A stretch of DNA of 64,000 nucleotides from Neobacillus sp. SuZ13. GTDB taxonomy: Bacteria; Bacillota; Bacilli; Bacillales; Cytobacillaceae. Below are positions 1 through 8,515 of the stretch, one piece after another; position 1 is the first letter of the stretch, and each line of letters begins with the position of its first letter. The stretch is from the NCBI RefSeq assembly GCF_030123365.1, contig NZ_CP126107.1, positions 5,631,501-5,695,500 of the forward strand. The letters run 5' to 3'. Under the pieces are notes generated by a model. It had not been told where the DNA came from. It saw nothing but the letters and a program-made list of their open reading frames with translations, and searched no databases. The position numbers were made by a program, and so were the translations under genes.

Positions 1-142
1 CGGTGCCTTCTGGTCCTGCTTGATTAGCCCCATATCTGACAATGTTTGTAATTCGAGAATCCTCAAAAATGGAAATATAAAAATTCATCGCTTCTTCTGC
101 GTTGCTATCTTGAAACATTAAAAACGGTGTTATTTTTTCCAC
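1..142 (-). CDS. VOC-family (PhnB-like) protein, 5' part only
   Basis: The minus strand reads a 47-codon open frame that runs off the left edge. It starts at a GTG (140-142) six bases after AGGAGG. The start (MEKITPFLMFQDSNAEEAMN...) with FYISIFEDSRI and NIVRYGANQAGPEGT resembles the first beta-alpha-beta unit of the VOC/glyoxalase fold as seen in PhnB/3-demethylubiquinone methyltransferase-like proteins. These are small cytoplasmic proteins whose substrate is usually unknown. Most of the gene is outside the window, so no metal ligands can be judged. Confidence 0.75.
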   Translation of the reverse strand, partial: MEKITPFLMFQDSNAEEAMNFYISIFEDSRITNIVRYGANQAGPEGT

Positions 143-488
143 TTATATCCTCCTCATTTATGTACTAAATTAATTATAATTGATTTTCTTGTGGAACTAA
201 ACGTCCCTCTTTGAAAAGAGTAACCTTCCACTAAATTAAAAAAATACTTAAATCATTTTTTGTACTCAATTAACCAGCAGAGTAACCAGCGAAGATAAAA
301 TAACCGGAGTTTTTCCGGTTATACAAAGCAAAATCCCTCATTTTCACACTTTTCGAGTCAATAGGCGGAATTTCTCCGCTTATTAAAGCTATTTTTAATT
401 ACTAATTAAGCGGAAATTCTCCGTCTATTTATCAGATCGGGTGCTTAACCTGATCCCCCACCCACCGATAAGAACGGGTCCTCGTGCA
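143..488. repeat. Intergenic region with three GCGGA/TCCGC hairpins
   Basis: There is no gene here. Three short inverted repeats of one type lie in a row: ATAACCGGA/TCCGGTTAT at 300-322, GCGGA/TCCGC near 365-381, and AAGCGGA/TCCGTCT near 408-426. They share the pattern RGCGGAAWTTCTCCGCTT. They lie downstream of the histidine kinase and upstream of the VOC gene. They may be REP-like elements or mRNA 3'-end hairpins; no long T-run follows them. Confidence 0.5.
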
Positions 489-507
489 GTGGGGGTCAGA
501 CCCCCAC
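489..507. repeat. GGGGTC-N-GACCCC palindrome overlapping a stop codon
   Basis: GTGGGGGTC-A-GACCCCCAC is a perfect inverted repeat that contains the last codons and TGA of the kinase gene read on the minus strand. Related copies lie at 8498-8515 (next to another stop codon) and near 30238. The shared position at gene ends suggests a small mobile or REP-like palindrome. Confidence 0.6.
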
Positions 508-1710
508 TTTCGGAAACCGAATCGTAACTGTTGTCCCGTTACCTTTTATGCTATCAAAGTCGATGGTTCCTTTATACTTTGTAGCAATGTTAAAGCAAAT
601 CATCATCCCCAGGCCAGTTCCTTTACTTTTTAACGAGTAAAATGGAGTACCAAGTGAATCCATTTCTTCTTTGGACATCCCTTGTCCACTATCAATTACT
701 TTAATTTCAACCAACTGCCTTTTACTTTCAGCGGTAACTACAACAGAATCACCAACGTTTGATGCTTCAATGGCATTTTTAATAATATTAATTAATAGCT
801 GTTTAAATTCAATTATATTCGCAGCGATATAACAATCATCAACCATACTTAGCACAATCTTATTATCATGGAGGAGACCATAAGTGTTGAGTAGATCCGT
901 TACACTTTGAAGAACAGACTTTACATTTACTAGTTCAGTTTCAGTGTCTTTATCGGGCTTGGCAATGGATAAAAATTGAGAAATTACCTGTTCTGCCGTG
1001 TTTAATTCATTAATCATTAACGAGAAATGCCGCTTACTATTTTCATTATATGTATTATCCTTCTCATATAACTGTAGGAAGCCTTTAACCACTGTTAATG
1101 GATTTCTAATCTCATGTGCCACAGCAGCCGCCATCTGTCCAGTTGTTTTCAGACGTTCTGAGTGTTTAATTTGCTCATAATAGAGCTGCTGTTTCTTCAA
1201 CCGTCCATACGATAAGTAAAAAATAAAATAAAGAATGGCCTGGCTTCCTAAAAAGTTAATAATATTTCCGATTAAATCTTCTCTTATATACGGATAAAGC
1301 TCCCCTCGATCAACTATAGCAATATAGCTAAAAAGAAGTATGATGGAGAAAGTATTTAATAGTAAGGAAAGATGAAAAAGTTTTGTATCAAAAAATAAAA
1401 TTGAAATGGCAGGAATAAAGCATAAAAATATAAAGTTAGACCATGTATTCGGATATAAATAGAAGATGGTATAAAAGTAAGTAGAGGCTACGATGATGAT
1501 AATTATTCTAAGAAAATGTGACTTATATATAGGGTAAATTAATAAACAAATAGAAAAAAGGAACACTAAAACACCATGCGTAATATAGCCTGGTCCAAGA
1601 TGATGAAGAAGTGGATTACCTACAAACAGCCCAAGTAGCATAAGTGCAATCGCCACTAATACTGTGCTGTAATATATCTTTTGGTTAATTTGAATATTTT
1701 TGTACTTCAT
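496..1710 (-). CDS. Six-TM sensor histidine kinase (KinB-like, orphan)
   Basis: The product is a membrane sensor kinase of about 404 residues. The first half holds about six hydrophobic segments with short loops and no sizeable extracellular domain. A cytoplasmic kinase core follows, with the H-box AHEIRNPLTVVKGF (phospho-acceptor His near residue 199), the N-box NIIKNAIEAS (about 306-318), the G1 box DSGQGM (about 340) and the G2 box GTGLGM. The start was set at the ATG at 1708-1710, eight bases after AAGGG; the longer frame would need a TTG one base after its SD. No response regulator is adjacent. An orphan kinase with a six-TM sensor and this H-box resembles KinB-type sporulation phosphorelay kinases, but the target cannot be read from sequence. 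The 3' end runs into a GGGGTCAGACCCC palindrome that supplies the last codons and stop. Confidence 0.85.
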   Translation of the reverse strand: MKYKNIQINQKIYYSTVLVAIALMLLGLFVGNPLLHHLGPGYITHGVLVFLFSICLLIYPIYKSHFLRIIIIIVASTYFYTIFYLYPNTWSNFIFLCFIPAISILFFDTKLFHLSLLLNTFSIILLFSYIAIVDRGELYPYIREDLIGNIINFLGSQAILYFIFYLSYGRLKKQQLYYEQIKHSERLKTTGQMAAAVAHEIRNPLTVVKGFLQLYEKDNTYNENSKRHFSLMINELNTAEQVISQFLSIAKPDKDTETELVNVKSVLQSVTDLLNTYGLLHDNKIVLSMVDDCYIAANIIEFKQLLINIIKNAIEASNVGDSVVVTAESKRQLVEIKVIDSGQGMSKEEMDSLGTPFYSLKSKGTGLGMMICFNIATKYKGTIDFDSIKGNGTTVTIRFPKVGV

Positions 1711-2157
1711 ACTTTTCCCTTCTGCTGAAAGCCCAAGCTTTTTTTGTATCAAACCACCTATATTTTATCACATATACTTTGTAGAAATGAGTATCACCAT
1801 TGTTGGAAAACAAAAAATCTGGCTATATAGCCGGGTCTTAAACTCTTCCTTTTCCCTAGCCTTGATATACAGCATATTTCCGCACCAATCTCTTCGATTT
1901 TTCACCCCTATGAATTCCTTCCTTATTTCATTTAACTTCATTGGTTTATCATACTTTATGGTAAATAGATATTAACCAAAATATGGTTCTAGTTTAATTG
2001 GTTATCAAATATATTGTTAATCGGGTTTTTATCAAGTCCTACAACTTTTAATCTCTCTGTAGTTAAAGAAATATTGTGTCATTCTAAGGATTACTAATAA
2101 TTCATTGGTTTGTTGGATGATAAATGCCTAAACATTGTTTATCTCAGGAGGAATCAC
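1711..2157. other. Intergenic region between divergent genes
   Basis: This AT-rich stretch separates the leftward kinase from the rightward SGNH gene and should hold promoters for both. I see no convincing -35/-10 pair and no conserved RNA. A 91-codon plus-strand frame at 1700-1975 lacks a ribosome site and overlaps the kinase start, so it was not called. Confidence 0.4.
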
Positions 2158-4821
2158 ATGTCTACAACTCTAGGAACACAATTTATCCCAGTTGCTCTAC
2201 AATCCTTTTCAATTAGTTCTAACAGCATCACTTCAGCCTCAACTTCAAGCCAGGACCGATTACAGTATCACAAAGCAGTTCTAGAATCCGTGGGAATTAC
2301 TTCCCTATCATCCCTTGGAACACTTAATTTATCAGGTAATTTAATACCTCAAGCAGGGCTTACAAAGCCTGACCCTAATTTAGCGGCTACGACCACACAG
2401 GCATACTTCCAGTCGGCGTATAAAGTAACGAACACGGCAACCACACCCGTACTTCAACCTGTTGGAGGCCAGGCCACTATTTTGAAAGCAACCCCATTAC
2501 CATCTAGAACAGTAACTGCTGCCTCCGTACCGGGTATTACCACACAGATTAATGTAGATACCGCTTATTGGGTAGCAACAGAAATTAATTTACAGGACAA
2601 TACAACAGTGGTCCTAAAGCAACCTCAGCGTTATCTTATTTTAATTGCTGAAAAAATTACAGTTGGCCAAAATGTTACGTTTACATGGGAAAGGCCAAGT
2701 AAATCCAGTCCCGCTAAACTTGGGAAACCAGGAACACCACCTCAAGTATCAACTTCGACTACACTAGTAGGCATTACAGGGACAAATGGTAAACATGGTG
2801 ACAAAGGCGGCAGAGGCCCCGATGGAAATAGTGCACCTGAATTAGAACTATGGGTTCTTGATATGATTGGACGTCCTGCTTTTGATTTAAGGGGGCAGGA
2901 TGGAACCACCGGTGGTTCTGGTCAGGACGGCGGGAATGGCGGCCAAGGAGGAAAAGGAAAACCTGCCCAATTAGACTGGTCAGGATTCTGTAAGTCAGGG
3001 GCAGGTGCTGGCGGCAACGGAGGAACTGGAGGAAATGCAGGTCCGGGCGGAGATGGCGGCAATGGCGGATACGGTGGAAAGCTTTCTTTTTATGCCCCTC
3101 AGAACGTGATCAATCAATATCTTCAAGGCTTTTACATAACCGTGGATGGCGGCCGCGGTGGAGCTGGAGGGCAGCCTGGTTATCCCGGTTCAGGCGGCCC
3201 TGGAGGACCTGTTGGAAATTCTCTTAAAGCAAATTTTGGAGCCGTTTGTGGACCTGGACCAAGAACTGCTGGATCAAGAGGGCCTGATGGTGCTTACTCC
3301 GGTCAGGGTGCCAGCGGGTACGATGGCGGCAAACTTCCGGAACCAATCAGTATGCGTTCCATCGATCCTGATGATTTTCGGAGAAAACTTCTAGAACCGG
3401 CAATTTTTGAAGCTACTCCTGCCTATGCCTATGCAGCGGAAACCGTAACATTAAAAGGCAAACGTTTTACGAAATCGGATGTAGTGCTAATCGATGGTTC
3501 ACCTGTGCCAACAAACGTTTACAGTGATACTTCCCTGCAATTTTCGGCTCCTTTTATAAGAGGGGGGCAGCACACACTTCAGGTAAAACAGGCGGATGGA
3601 ACATTATCCAATAAAGCCTCTTTGTATATTAAGCCCAAGGTCGACTCTGCTCAGCAAGATAATAAAGAAAATGAACATATGCGAGTCAAGCCAGGGCAAA
3701 AGGTAACATTAATAGGTAGTGGATTTTCAGAAAATGCCATTGTTCGGATCAATGATCACGATATGCCGGATGTTACTTTGTTAAGCCCGACCCAGCTAGA
3801 GTTCACATTGATTCGACCATCTACAATAGAAGAAAACCCATCAGGTGAGCATGCGGTAGCGCGAGTGATTTTATCAGATGGAACGCCATCTAATACCCTC
3901 AACTTAGTATTGGATACCTTTCATATGCTTGTCATTGGTGATTCAGTATCTTGGGGTCAAGGGTTACCAGAACATGAAAAGCACTATTCCCTTGTCGGCA
4001 ATGCCGTCAAAGCCCGAAATGGAAATATCGGATACTATACCCAAGTGCTTGCACATTCTGGGGCAACGATTGGAGTAGATGATCATACAAACACTCCAGC
4101 AGTAGATGGAGAAGTGCCTGTTTCTTATCCGACCATCCTACAGCAGTGCGATCTATTTGTCGGGGAACAATCTGAGGTAGATCTTATCATTATGGATGGA
4201 GGAATCAATGATGTTAATATGCGAACCGTCCTGAATCCTTTTATTAATGATGATTTGAGCACCCTTCATCGGACTCACTTTCTTAAAAATAGTAAAACTT
4301 TATTTACTAAAGTGGCAACTACCTTTCCAAATGCCAAGGTAATTGTAACTGGATACTATCCCCCTGTTTCTGAACACAGTGATTTAAGCGCTGTAGAAGT
4401 CTTACTTGTCGCTTTAGGAATTGCAACTGAGGGGCTACCTGGCGGTGTTGTTGCTGGATTTTTAACTGAACATCACCTACAGATCATCCATGCTAGAAGC
4501 CTGCAGCTGGCTACCGAGTCAAAATTGTTTCTCCAGCAGGCTGTTGATGAAACAAATGCTGCCTTGACTGGCGAAAAACGTTTTTTCTTTGCCGATCCAA
4601 ATATTGGTGTTGAACACTCTGCACTTACCAATGATCCTTATTTATTCGGGATTAATTTGGATATGTCCCCACAAGATTTTATCGCTGCTGATCGGCTGGC
4701 CTCTTGCACAGAAGCTGGCTGTACGGGAATAGACTTTGAAATCTGCAAACGAGCTTCAATGGGTCATCCTAACAATAAAGGGGCAATTGCATACGCAAAT
4801 GCTATCTATCCGTTTTTATAA
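2158..4821 (+). CDS. Collagen-like / IPT-domain / SGNH-hydrolase protein
   Basis: The 887-residue product starts at ATG 2158, six bases after CAGGAGG. The order of parts is an N-terminal region with no recognisable signal peptide, a glycine-rich segment at about 210-390 with GXX-like runs (GGNGGQGGKG), two IPT/TIG-like domains (about 415-590), and a C-terminal SGNH/GDSL esterase-like domain. Its blocks are visible: GDSVSWGQG with the nucleophile Ser near residue 596, GGIND near 681, and the final GHPN with His near 870. Known SGNH enzymes act on acyl esters or carbohydrate acetyl groups; the substrate here is unknown. A hairpin terminator follows at once. The absence of a signal peptide is odd for an IPT/collagen-like protein, so it may be intracellular, spore-associated or exported by another route. 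There are no operon partners. Confidence 0.8.
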   Translation: MSTTLGTQFIPVALQSFSISSNSITSASTSSQDRLQYHKAVLESVGITSLSSLGTLNLSGNLIPQAGLTKPDPNLAATTTQAYFQSAYKVTNTATTPVLQPVGGQATILKATPLPSRTVTAASVPGITTQINVDTAYWVATEINLQDNTTVVLKQPQRYLILIAEKITVGQNVTFTWERPSKSSPAKLGKPGTPPQVSTSTTLVGITGTNGKHGDKGGRGPDGNSAPELELWVLDMIGRPAFDLRGQDGTTGGSGQDGGNGGQGGKGKPAQLDWSGFCKSGAGAGGNGGTGGNAGPGGDGGNGGYGGKLSFYAPQNVINQYLQGFYITVDGGRGGAGGQPGYPGSGGPGGPVGNSLKANFGAVCGPGPRTAGSRGPDGAYSGQGASGYDGGKLPEPISMRSIDPDDFRRKLLEPAIFEATPAYAYAAETVTLKGKRFTKSDVVLIDGSPVPTNVYSDTSLQFSAPFIRGGQHTLQVKQADGTLSNKASLYIKPKVDSAQQDNKENEHMRVKPGQKVTLIGSGFSENAIVRINDHDMPDVTLLSPTQLEFTLIRPSTIEENPSGEHAVARVILSDGTPSNTLNLVLDTFHMLVIGDSVSWGQGLPEHEKHYSLVGNAVKARNGNIGYYTQVLAHSGATIGVDDHTNTPAVDGEVPVSYPTILQQCDLFVGEQSEVDLIIMDGGINDVNMRTVLNPFINDDLSTLHRTHFLKNSKTLFTKVATTFPNAKVIVTGYYPPVSEHSDLSAVEVLLVALGIATEGLPGGVVAGFLTEHHLQIIHARSLQLATESKLFLQQAVDETNAALTGEKRFFFADPNIGVEHSALTNDPYLFGINLDMSPQDFIAADRLASCTEAGCTGIDFEICKRASMGHPNNKGAIAYANAIYPFL

Positions 4822-4830
4822 GTAAGAAAA

Positions 4831-4857
4831 GACGAATCCACACGGATTCGTCTTTTT
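4831..4857 (+). terminator. Rho-independent terminator of the SGNH gene
   Basis: GACGAATCC-acac-GGATTCGTC is a perfect nine-base-pair stem followed by TTTTT. It begins ten bases after the stop codon at 4821. Confidence 0.9.
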
Positions 4858-4861
4858 GTAT

Positions 4862-4945
4862 GATTGGTCAATAAGAAAATAGCCTATTGCAAAAAGAACA
4901 CCAACAATACGGTTCCTGATACAAGTCTGATTTTCATTTTGTCTA
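4862..4945 (-). pseudogene. Possible C-terminal remnant of a LysE-type exporter
   Basis: The minus-strand reading ...KIRLVSGTVLLVFFLQ, then a stop, then AIFLLTNH is hydrophobic and resembles the last helix of LysE/RhtB amino-acid exporters. There is no start, ribosome site or upstream domain. This is a weak call based only on pattern resemblance. Confidence 0.2.
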
Positions 4946-4983
4946 TGAAATGACCATTTTCATTACCAATATTTGCACATTCG

Positions 4984-6093
4984 TTATTTAAGGTTCTTCG
5001 GTAATTTGGACGCTGCTGATCCTACCTGTTTTTCAGGTTTTTTAGCTTTTAGGCCGGATGCCCAAGATACTTTAGACTCATACCTCTGACTTTGTTCCTT
5101 GTTGACTAGGTTTTGTAAACGATCTTTATTCTTTTCAAGGGAATCCTCTAGTGATTGCAGGCGTCGGGTAGGGAAGGAAAAGCCCGCTAGAATGGTTGTT
5201 ATAGTAGCGTCGGTTTCTGAGAAATATGTCCCTTCGAATAATTGTAAAGGTTCTCCAACCCTTTCAAAGATAGATGGTACATTAATTAGCTTAGACATAC
5301 TCTCTGGCCCTTCGTAGATTAAACCAGCTCGAATGACGCCTGCTGATTCAACAGGACAGAATATGGAGTTAAGCCAAGATTGGTGAATTTCTCTAGATAC
5401 GTCAGCCGATGTCTTAGCGTCTGTGATCGTGGCAGAAGATATGATCGTTACTCCTCTTGTGTTAAGAATATTCATTAGGTCCGACTCATCAAAGTTACCA
5501 TAAAAAGAACTTTTATGCGTGACTCGCAGGACACTGTTAATTGCTTCCATGACTTGTTGATTAGAAGAAAGATAGATCAGATGTTTACTGGATTGTGGGT
5601 TAAGCTTACGCATCTGATCATTATCTACAAGGAATACAGAAGAGATGGCTTCGATTTTGGAAACCTCTTCAATACATTCAGAAGCATTGATTCGGTTTCC
5701 AGCTAACACGTTTCGCTCAGGTAAAATAGCAATAGCACCAATGTTGACGCCAGGCAGATGGTCTAATAACATCTCAATTAATAAAGGACTCATACCTGAT
5801 CCAGTACCGCCATCGGTAGAGAAGGCTACCAATAACAGCCTTATGTTATTAAAGGACCCCTTTACAAAGTTAATCAACTCTCGATAATTTTCTTTAACTG
5901 CTCTTAATCCTAATGATCTATCTTGACCAGCACCATTATAACCAGGGACAAAATACTTCTTTTCTACCCTCGTGTTTACTATCCCATCACGTTGGTTAGT
6001 ATTGATTAGGGCTGTTTGAAAGCCCATGGTTGTTGCTATCTCAGCTATATTACCGCCTGCTTGACCTACACCCAAGATTCCAATTGATTTCAC
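4984..6093 (-). CDS. TubZ/FtsZ-like tubulin-superfamily GTPase
   Basis: The 369-residue product starts at GTG 6091-6093, seven bases after AAGGAGG. It opens with a Rossmann-type GILGVGQAGGNI, has NTNQRDG near residue 38, and the tubulin signature loop as STDGGTGSGM near 92-100. The further layout (ILPERN, then LVDNDQMRKLN and a long C-terminal helix ending in a basic tail, KPEKQ..KLPKNLK) resembles plasmid/phage partition tubulins (TubZ, PhuZ) more than cell-division FtsZ, which is longer at the N-terminus and carries a GGGTGTG loop. TubZ polymerises with GTP to move DNA bound through TubR at an iteron centromere. No TubR gene is adjacent, but a phased repeat array lies about 260-380 bp upstream. 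The gene may be a captured plasmid or prophage relic, or may have a new chromosomal role. Confidence 0.75.
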   Translation of the reverse strand: MKSIGILGVGQAGGNIAEIATTMGFQTALINTNQRDGIVNTRVEKKYFVPGYNGAGQDRSLGLRAVKENYRELINFVKGSFNNIRLLLVAFSTDGGTGSGMSPLLIEMLLDHLPGVNIGAIAILPERNVLAGNRINASECIEEVSKIEAISSVFLVDNDQMRKLNPQSSKHLIYLSSNQQVMEAINSVLRVTHKSSFYGNFDESDLMNILNTRGVTIISSATITDAKTSADVSREIHQSWLNSIFCPVESAGVIRAGLIYEGPESMSKLINVPSIFERVGEPLQLFEGTYFSETDATITTILAGFSFPTRRLQSLEDSLEKNKDRLQNLVNKEQSQRYESKVSWASGLKAKKPEKQVGSAASKLPKNLK

Positions 6094-6300
6094 CAGATCG
6101 CCTCCTTCTCTTAATATGATAATACTCAATTTTTATGAATTTAGACTTTTTCATTTTAAAAATGGTTTTAAATTTGGTTAGTGAGGACCATGATACCTGT
6201 CCCTAGGGTCTTGGCCACTTCACTAACCGGCGCCTGTCCTTTTCGAGAGGCTGATGTAGATAAAACACCTCCTTATCTAAATCAAAATTAAGATAAAGAA

Positions 6301-6334
6301 GAGCCGGCCCACTTTTTGCTGGCCAGCTCTTTTG
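6301..6334 (+). terminator. Hairpin terminator-like element
   Basis: GAGCCGGCC and GGCCAGCTC form a nine-pair stem with one mismatch around an ACTTTTTGCT loop, followed by TTTT. It lies between the tubZ-like gene and the phased repeats, with no plus-strand gene before it. It could be a remnant, or part of a repeat together with the preceding ACCTGTCCC-type sequence. Confidence 0.5.
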
Positions 6335-6354
6335 GTAGTTGGAAATCATTTTCC

Positions 6355-6475
6355 AAAAATTGTTTAATTAGGTGGAGTTTTCGTTTAATTGTGCAGTAGG
6401 TTTGTTTAATTATTCTGTAGGTTTGTTTAAAAATCTCGATTTTTGTTAAATAAGTAAGGAATTTTGTTAAATCGG
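6355..6475. repeat. Six direct repeats with 21-bp phasing (iteron-like)
   Basis: The motif TTGTTTAATT or its variants begins (GTTTAA/GTTAAA) at 6362, 6383, 6404, 6425, 6445 and 6466, a spacing of 21, 21, 21, 20 and 21 bases. GTAGGTTT recurs between units. Spacing of two helical turns puts all motifs on one face of the DNA, as in iterons and centromere-type partition sites. The array lies upstream of the tubZ-like gene and downstream of the ABC permease gene, with no ORF inside it. Confidence 0.6.
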
Positions 6476-6551
6476 CCTTTTTCTAAAAGAAATAGCGCTA
6501 TTTTCTGGTTTCCGTCCTATTTTAGTGCATCCCACTACACATGCCTCATGT

Positions 6552-7364
6552 CTAAGCCCGGCGCATATATGCACGTACTGTGATAGGTGCAAAAATCAAT
6601 ACAATGACAGCAGCCCCAATGAGGGAGATGCCGACATCCATACCAATGGTTCCAGAATTGGCAAGCTCTCTGACAGCTGTCACAAGATGCGAAACTGGGT
6701 TAAACTTCACGAACCACTGAAGCCAATTAGGCATGGTCTCAACTGGAACAAAAGCGTTAGAAAGGAACGTAAGTGGGAACAGCACGAGCATCGAGATTCC
6801 TTGTACGCTTGAAGCCGTACGTGCGATCACGCCGAAGAAGGCGAAAATCCAGCTAATTGCCCAAGAGCACACAATCACAAGTAGGCCAGCGATGGCGACA
6901 TAACCTAGACCACCGTCAGGTCTATACCCCATAATGTATCCCATAACAAAAGTAAGCACAGTAGCAATGGTATACCGAATGTTATCTGCCAGCAATGCGC
7001 CTGCTAACGGAGCAATACGAGCAATCGGCAAGGACTTAAATCGATCAAACACACCTTTATCCATGTCCTCACGCAGTTGGACGCCAGTGACAATGGAGGT
7101 TGAAATCACCGTTTGAACGAGGATACCGGGAATAATGACGGGTAAATAGTTCTGTACATTCCCAGAGATAGCCCCGCCGAAAATGTAAGTAAACATCAGC
7201 GTGAAAATAATTGGCTGGAGCGTAACATCAAACAATTGTTCAGGAGTGCGGCGAATTTTCAACAACCCACGATAGGCCATGGTAAACGAGTTACGGACTG
7301 CCTGACCAAAGCTCGTGTTATTTTTTAATTGGCGGCCAGAAAACGACTTCGTATGGTTCCTCAT
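6552..7364 (-). CDS. ABC-2 type exporter permease (DrrB family)
   Basis: The 270-residue integral membrane protein has about six hydrophobic segments and the ABC-2 permease pattern, including RRTPEQLFDVTLQP near the N-terminus and FLSNAFVPVETMPNWLQWF before the last helices, as in DrrB/NodJ-type permeases. It forms the membrane channel for the ATPase encoded just upstream. Its ATG overlaps the ATPase TGA (ATGA, 7361-7364), and the SD GGAGGT lies inside the ATPase 3' end, so the two are translationally coupled. Substrates of such pairs are often antibiotics or lipids; the substrate here is unknown. Confidence 0.9.
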   Translation of the reverse strand: MRNHTKSFSGRQLKNNTSFGQAVRNSFTMAYRGLLKIRRTPEQLFDVTLQPIIFTLMFTYIFGGAISGNVQNYLPVIIPGILVQTVISTSIVTGVQLREDMDKGVFDRFKSLPIARIAPLAGALLADNIRYTIATVLTFVMGYIMGYRPDGGLGYVAIAGLLVIVCSWAISWIFAFFGVIARTASSVQGISMLVLFPLTFLSNAFVPVETMPNWLQWFVKFNPVSHLVTAVRELANSGTIGMDVGISLIGAAVIVLIFAPITVRAYMRRA

Positions 7365-8389
7365 ATTCCTACCTCCGCTGCTTCTCCCGATTTACTAGGC
7401 AATTTTGATGGGTCCTCTACCCCATGACTAGTAATGTTCAGAAAAACTTCATCGAGTGTCGGTTTTTGCACACTCAACTCAGCCAATTGGATTCCAGACT
7501 CACGGAAGGCGATAAGTAAGTCCGTCACTTTGTTGGCATCTGCCATTGGTGCAATAATCTTCACACCTTCTGACGACACACTGGACTTAACTTTGAGTAC
7601 CTGTTCAACCGCTTGACGAGCGTTCTCCATATCTTTTGTATCTTCTAATCTCAAATGTAACGATGAGTTCCCAACTGACGCTTTCAATTCGTCCACAGTT
7701 CCCTCTGCAACAACTTTGCCATGATCGATAACCGCTATCCGATCTGCAAGTTCATCTGCCTCTTGCAAGTACTGTGTCGTTAACAATACCGTTGAGCCCA
7801 TCTTTACCAATCGGCGGATGGTCTCCCACATTTGATTACGTGTGCGTGGATCCAGTCCAGTCGTCGGCTCATCCAAAAAGATAAGCGGCGGCTGTGTAAT
7901 AAGACTAGCCGCTAAATCTAATCGGCGGCGCATACCACCAGAGAAATTTTTCAAAGGACGTTTGGCAGCTTCTGTTAATCCAAATTCCTCTAACAACTCG
8001 TTTGCCTTACGCTTTGATTCTGCACGTCCTAGTCCTAACAGTCGAGAAAAGATGACCAAATTCTCCGTAGCACTAAGTGACTCGTCTACCGATGCGTACT
8101 GGCCAGTCACTCCAATGAGTTGACGTACAATTTGTGCCTCTTTCACTACATCGTGCCCAAAGATTCTTGCTGAACCCTCATCGGCTCGTAAAAGTGTCGC
8201 CAGCATTCTGATAGTGGTCGTTTTCCCCGCTCCATTGGGACCAAGCACACCGTAGATCGTACCGGCACGTACGTTCAAATCTACCCCATCAACAGCACAA
8301 TTGTCTCCAAATGTTTTAACAAGTCCACGCGCTTCAACCGCCCAATCTCCATTTTCCGGAAATGCGATTTTTCTATTTATATCATTCAT
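7361..8389 (-). CDS. ABC exporter ATP-binding protein (DrrA family)
   Basis: The 342-residue cytoplasmic ATPase powers the downstream permease. Walker A GPNGAGKTTT lies near residue 50, the signature FSGGMRRRLDLAASL near 150, Walker B LIFLDEPTTGLD near 172, and the switch His is replaced in the LLTTQY sequence (Q), as is usual for DrrA-type proteins. A C-terminal DrrA extension of about 90 residues follows. The start was chosen at ATG 8387-8389, seven bases after GGGAGG; the upstream ATG at 8419 has no SD. With the coupled permease it forms a two-gene exporter operon. No dedicated regulator is adjacent. Confidence 0.92.
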   Translation of the reverse strand: MNDINRKIAFPENGDWAVEARGLVKTFGDNCAVDGVDLNVRAGTIYGVLGPNGAGKTTTIRMLATLLRADEGSARIFGHDVVKEAQIVRQLIGVTGQYASVDESLSATENLVIFSRLLGLGRAESKRKANELLEEFGLTEAAKRPLKNFSGGMRRRLDLAASLITQPPLIFLDEPTTGLDPRTRNQMWETIRRLVKMGSTVLLTTQYLQEADELADRIAVIDHGKVVAEGTVDELKASVGNSSLHLRLEDTKDMENARQAVEQVLKVKSSVSSEGVKIIAPMADANKVTDLLIAFRESGIQLAELSVQKPTLDEVFLNITSHGVEDPSKLPSKSGEAAEVGI

Positions 8390-8497
8390 TTCATTCCCTC
8401 CCCCTATAAATGAATACATATGAGAGTACCAAATATTTGTGAATTCAAGATGAACGATTAACTAAAGAGATGGTTTAATGCTTTAAACTTTAGTCGA

Positions 8498-8515
8498 GTG
8501 GGGGTCTGACCCCAC
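8498..8515. repeat. GGGGTCTGACCCC palindrome at a gene end
   Basis: GTGGGGGTC-TGACCCCAC touches the TAG stop codon of the oxidoreductase gene. It is the same motif that covers the stop codon of the kinase at 496. Confidence 0.6.

Noticed and set aside
1700..1975. 91-codon plus-strand frame between the kinase and the SGNH gene.
   Set aside because: It overlaps the kinase start, has no SD and no recognisable domain.
6140..6300. Short minus-strand frame starting near AAGGAGGTG at about 6270.
   Set aside because: Only about 21 codons, and the GTG lies on the SD itself.
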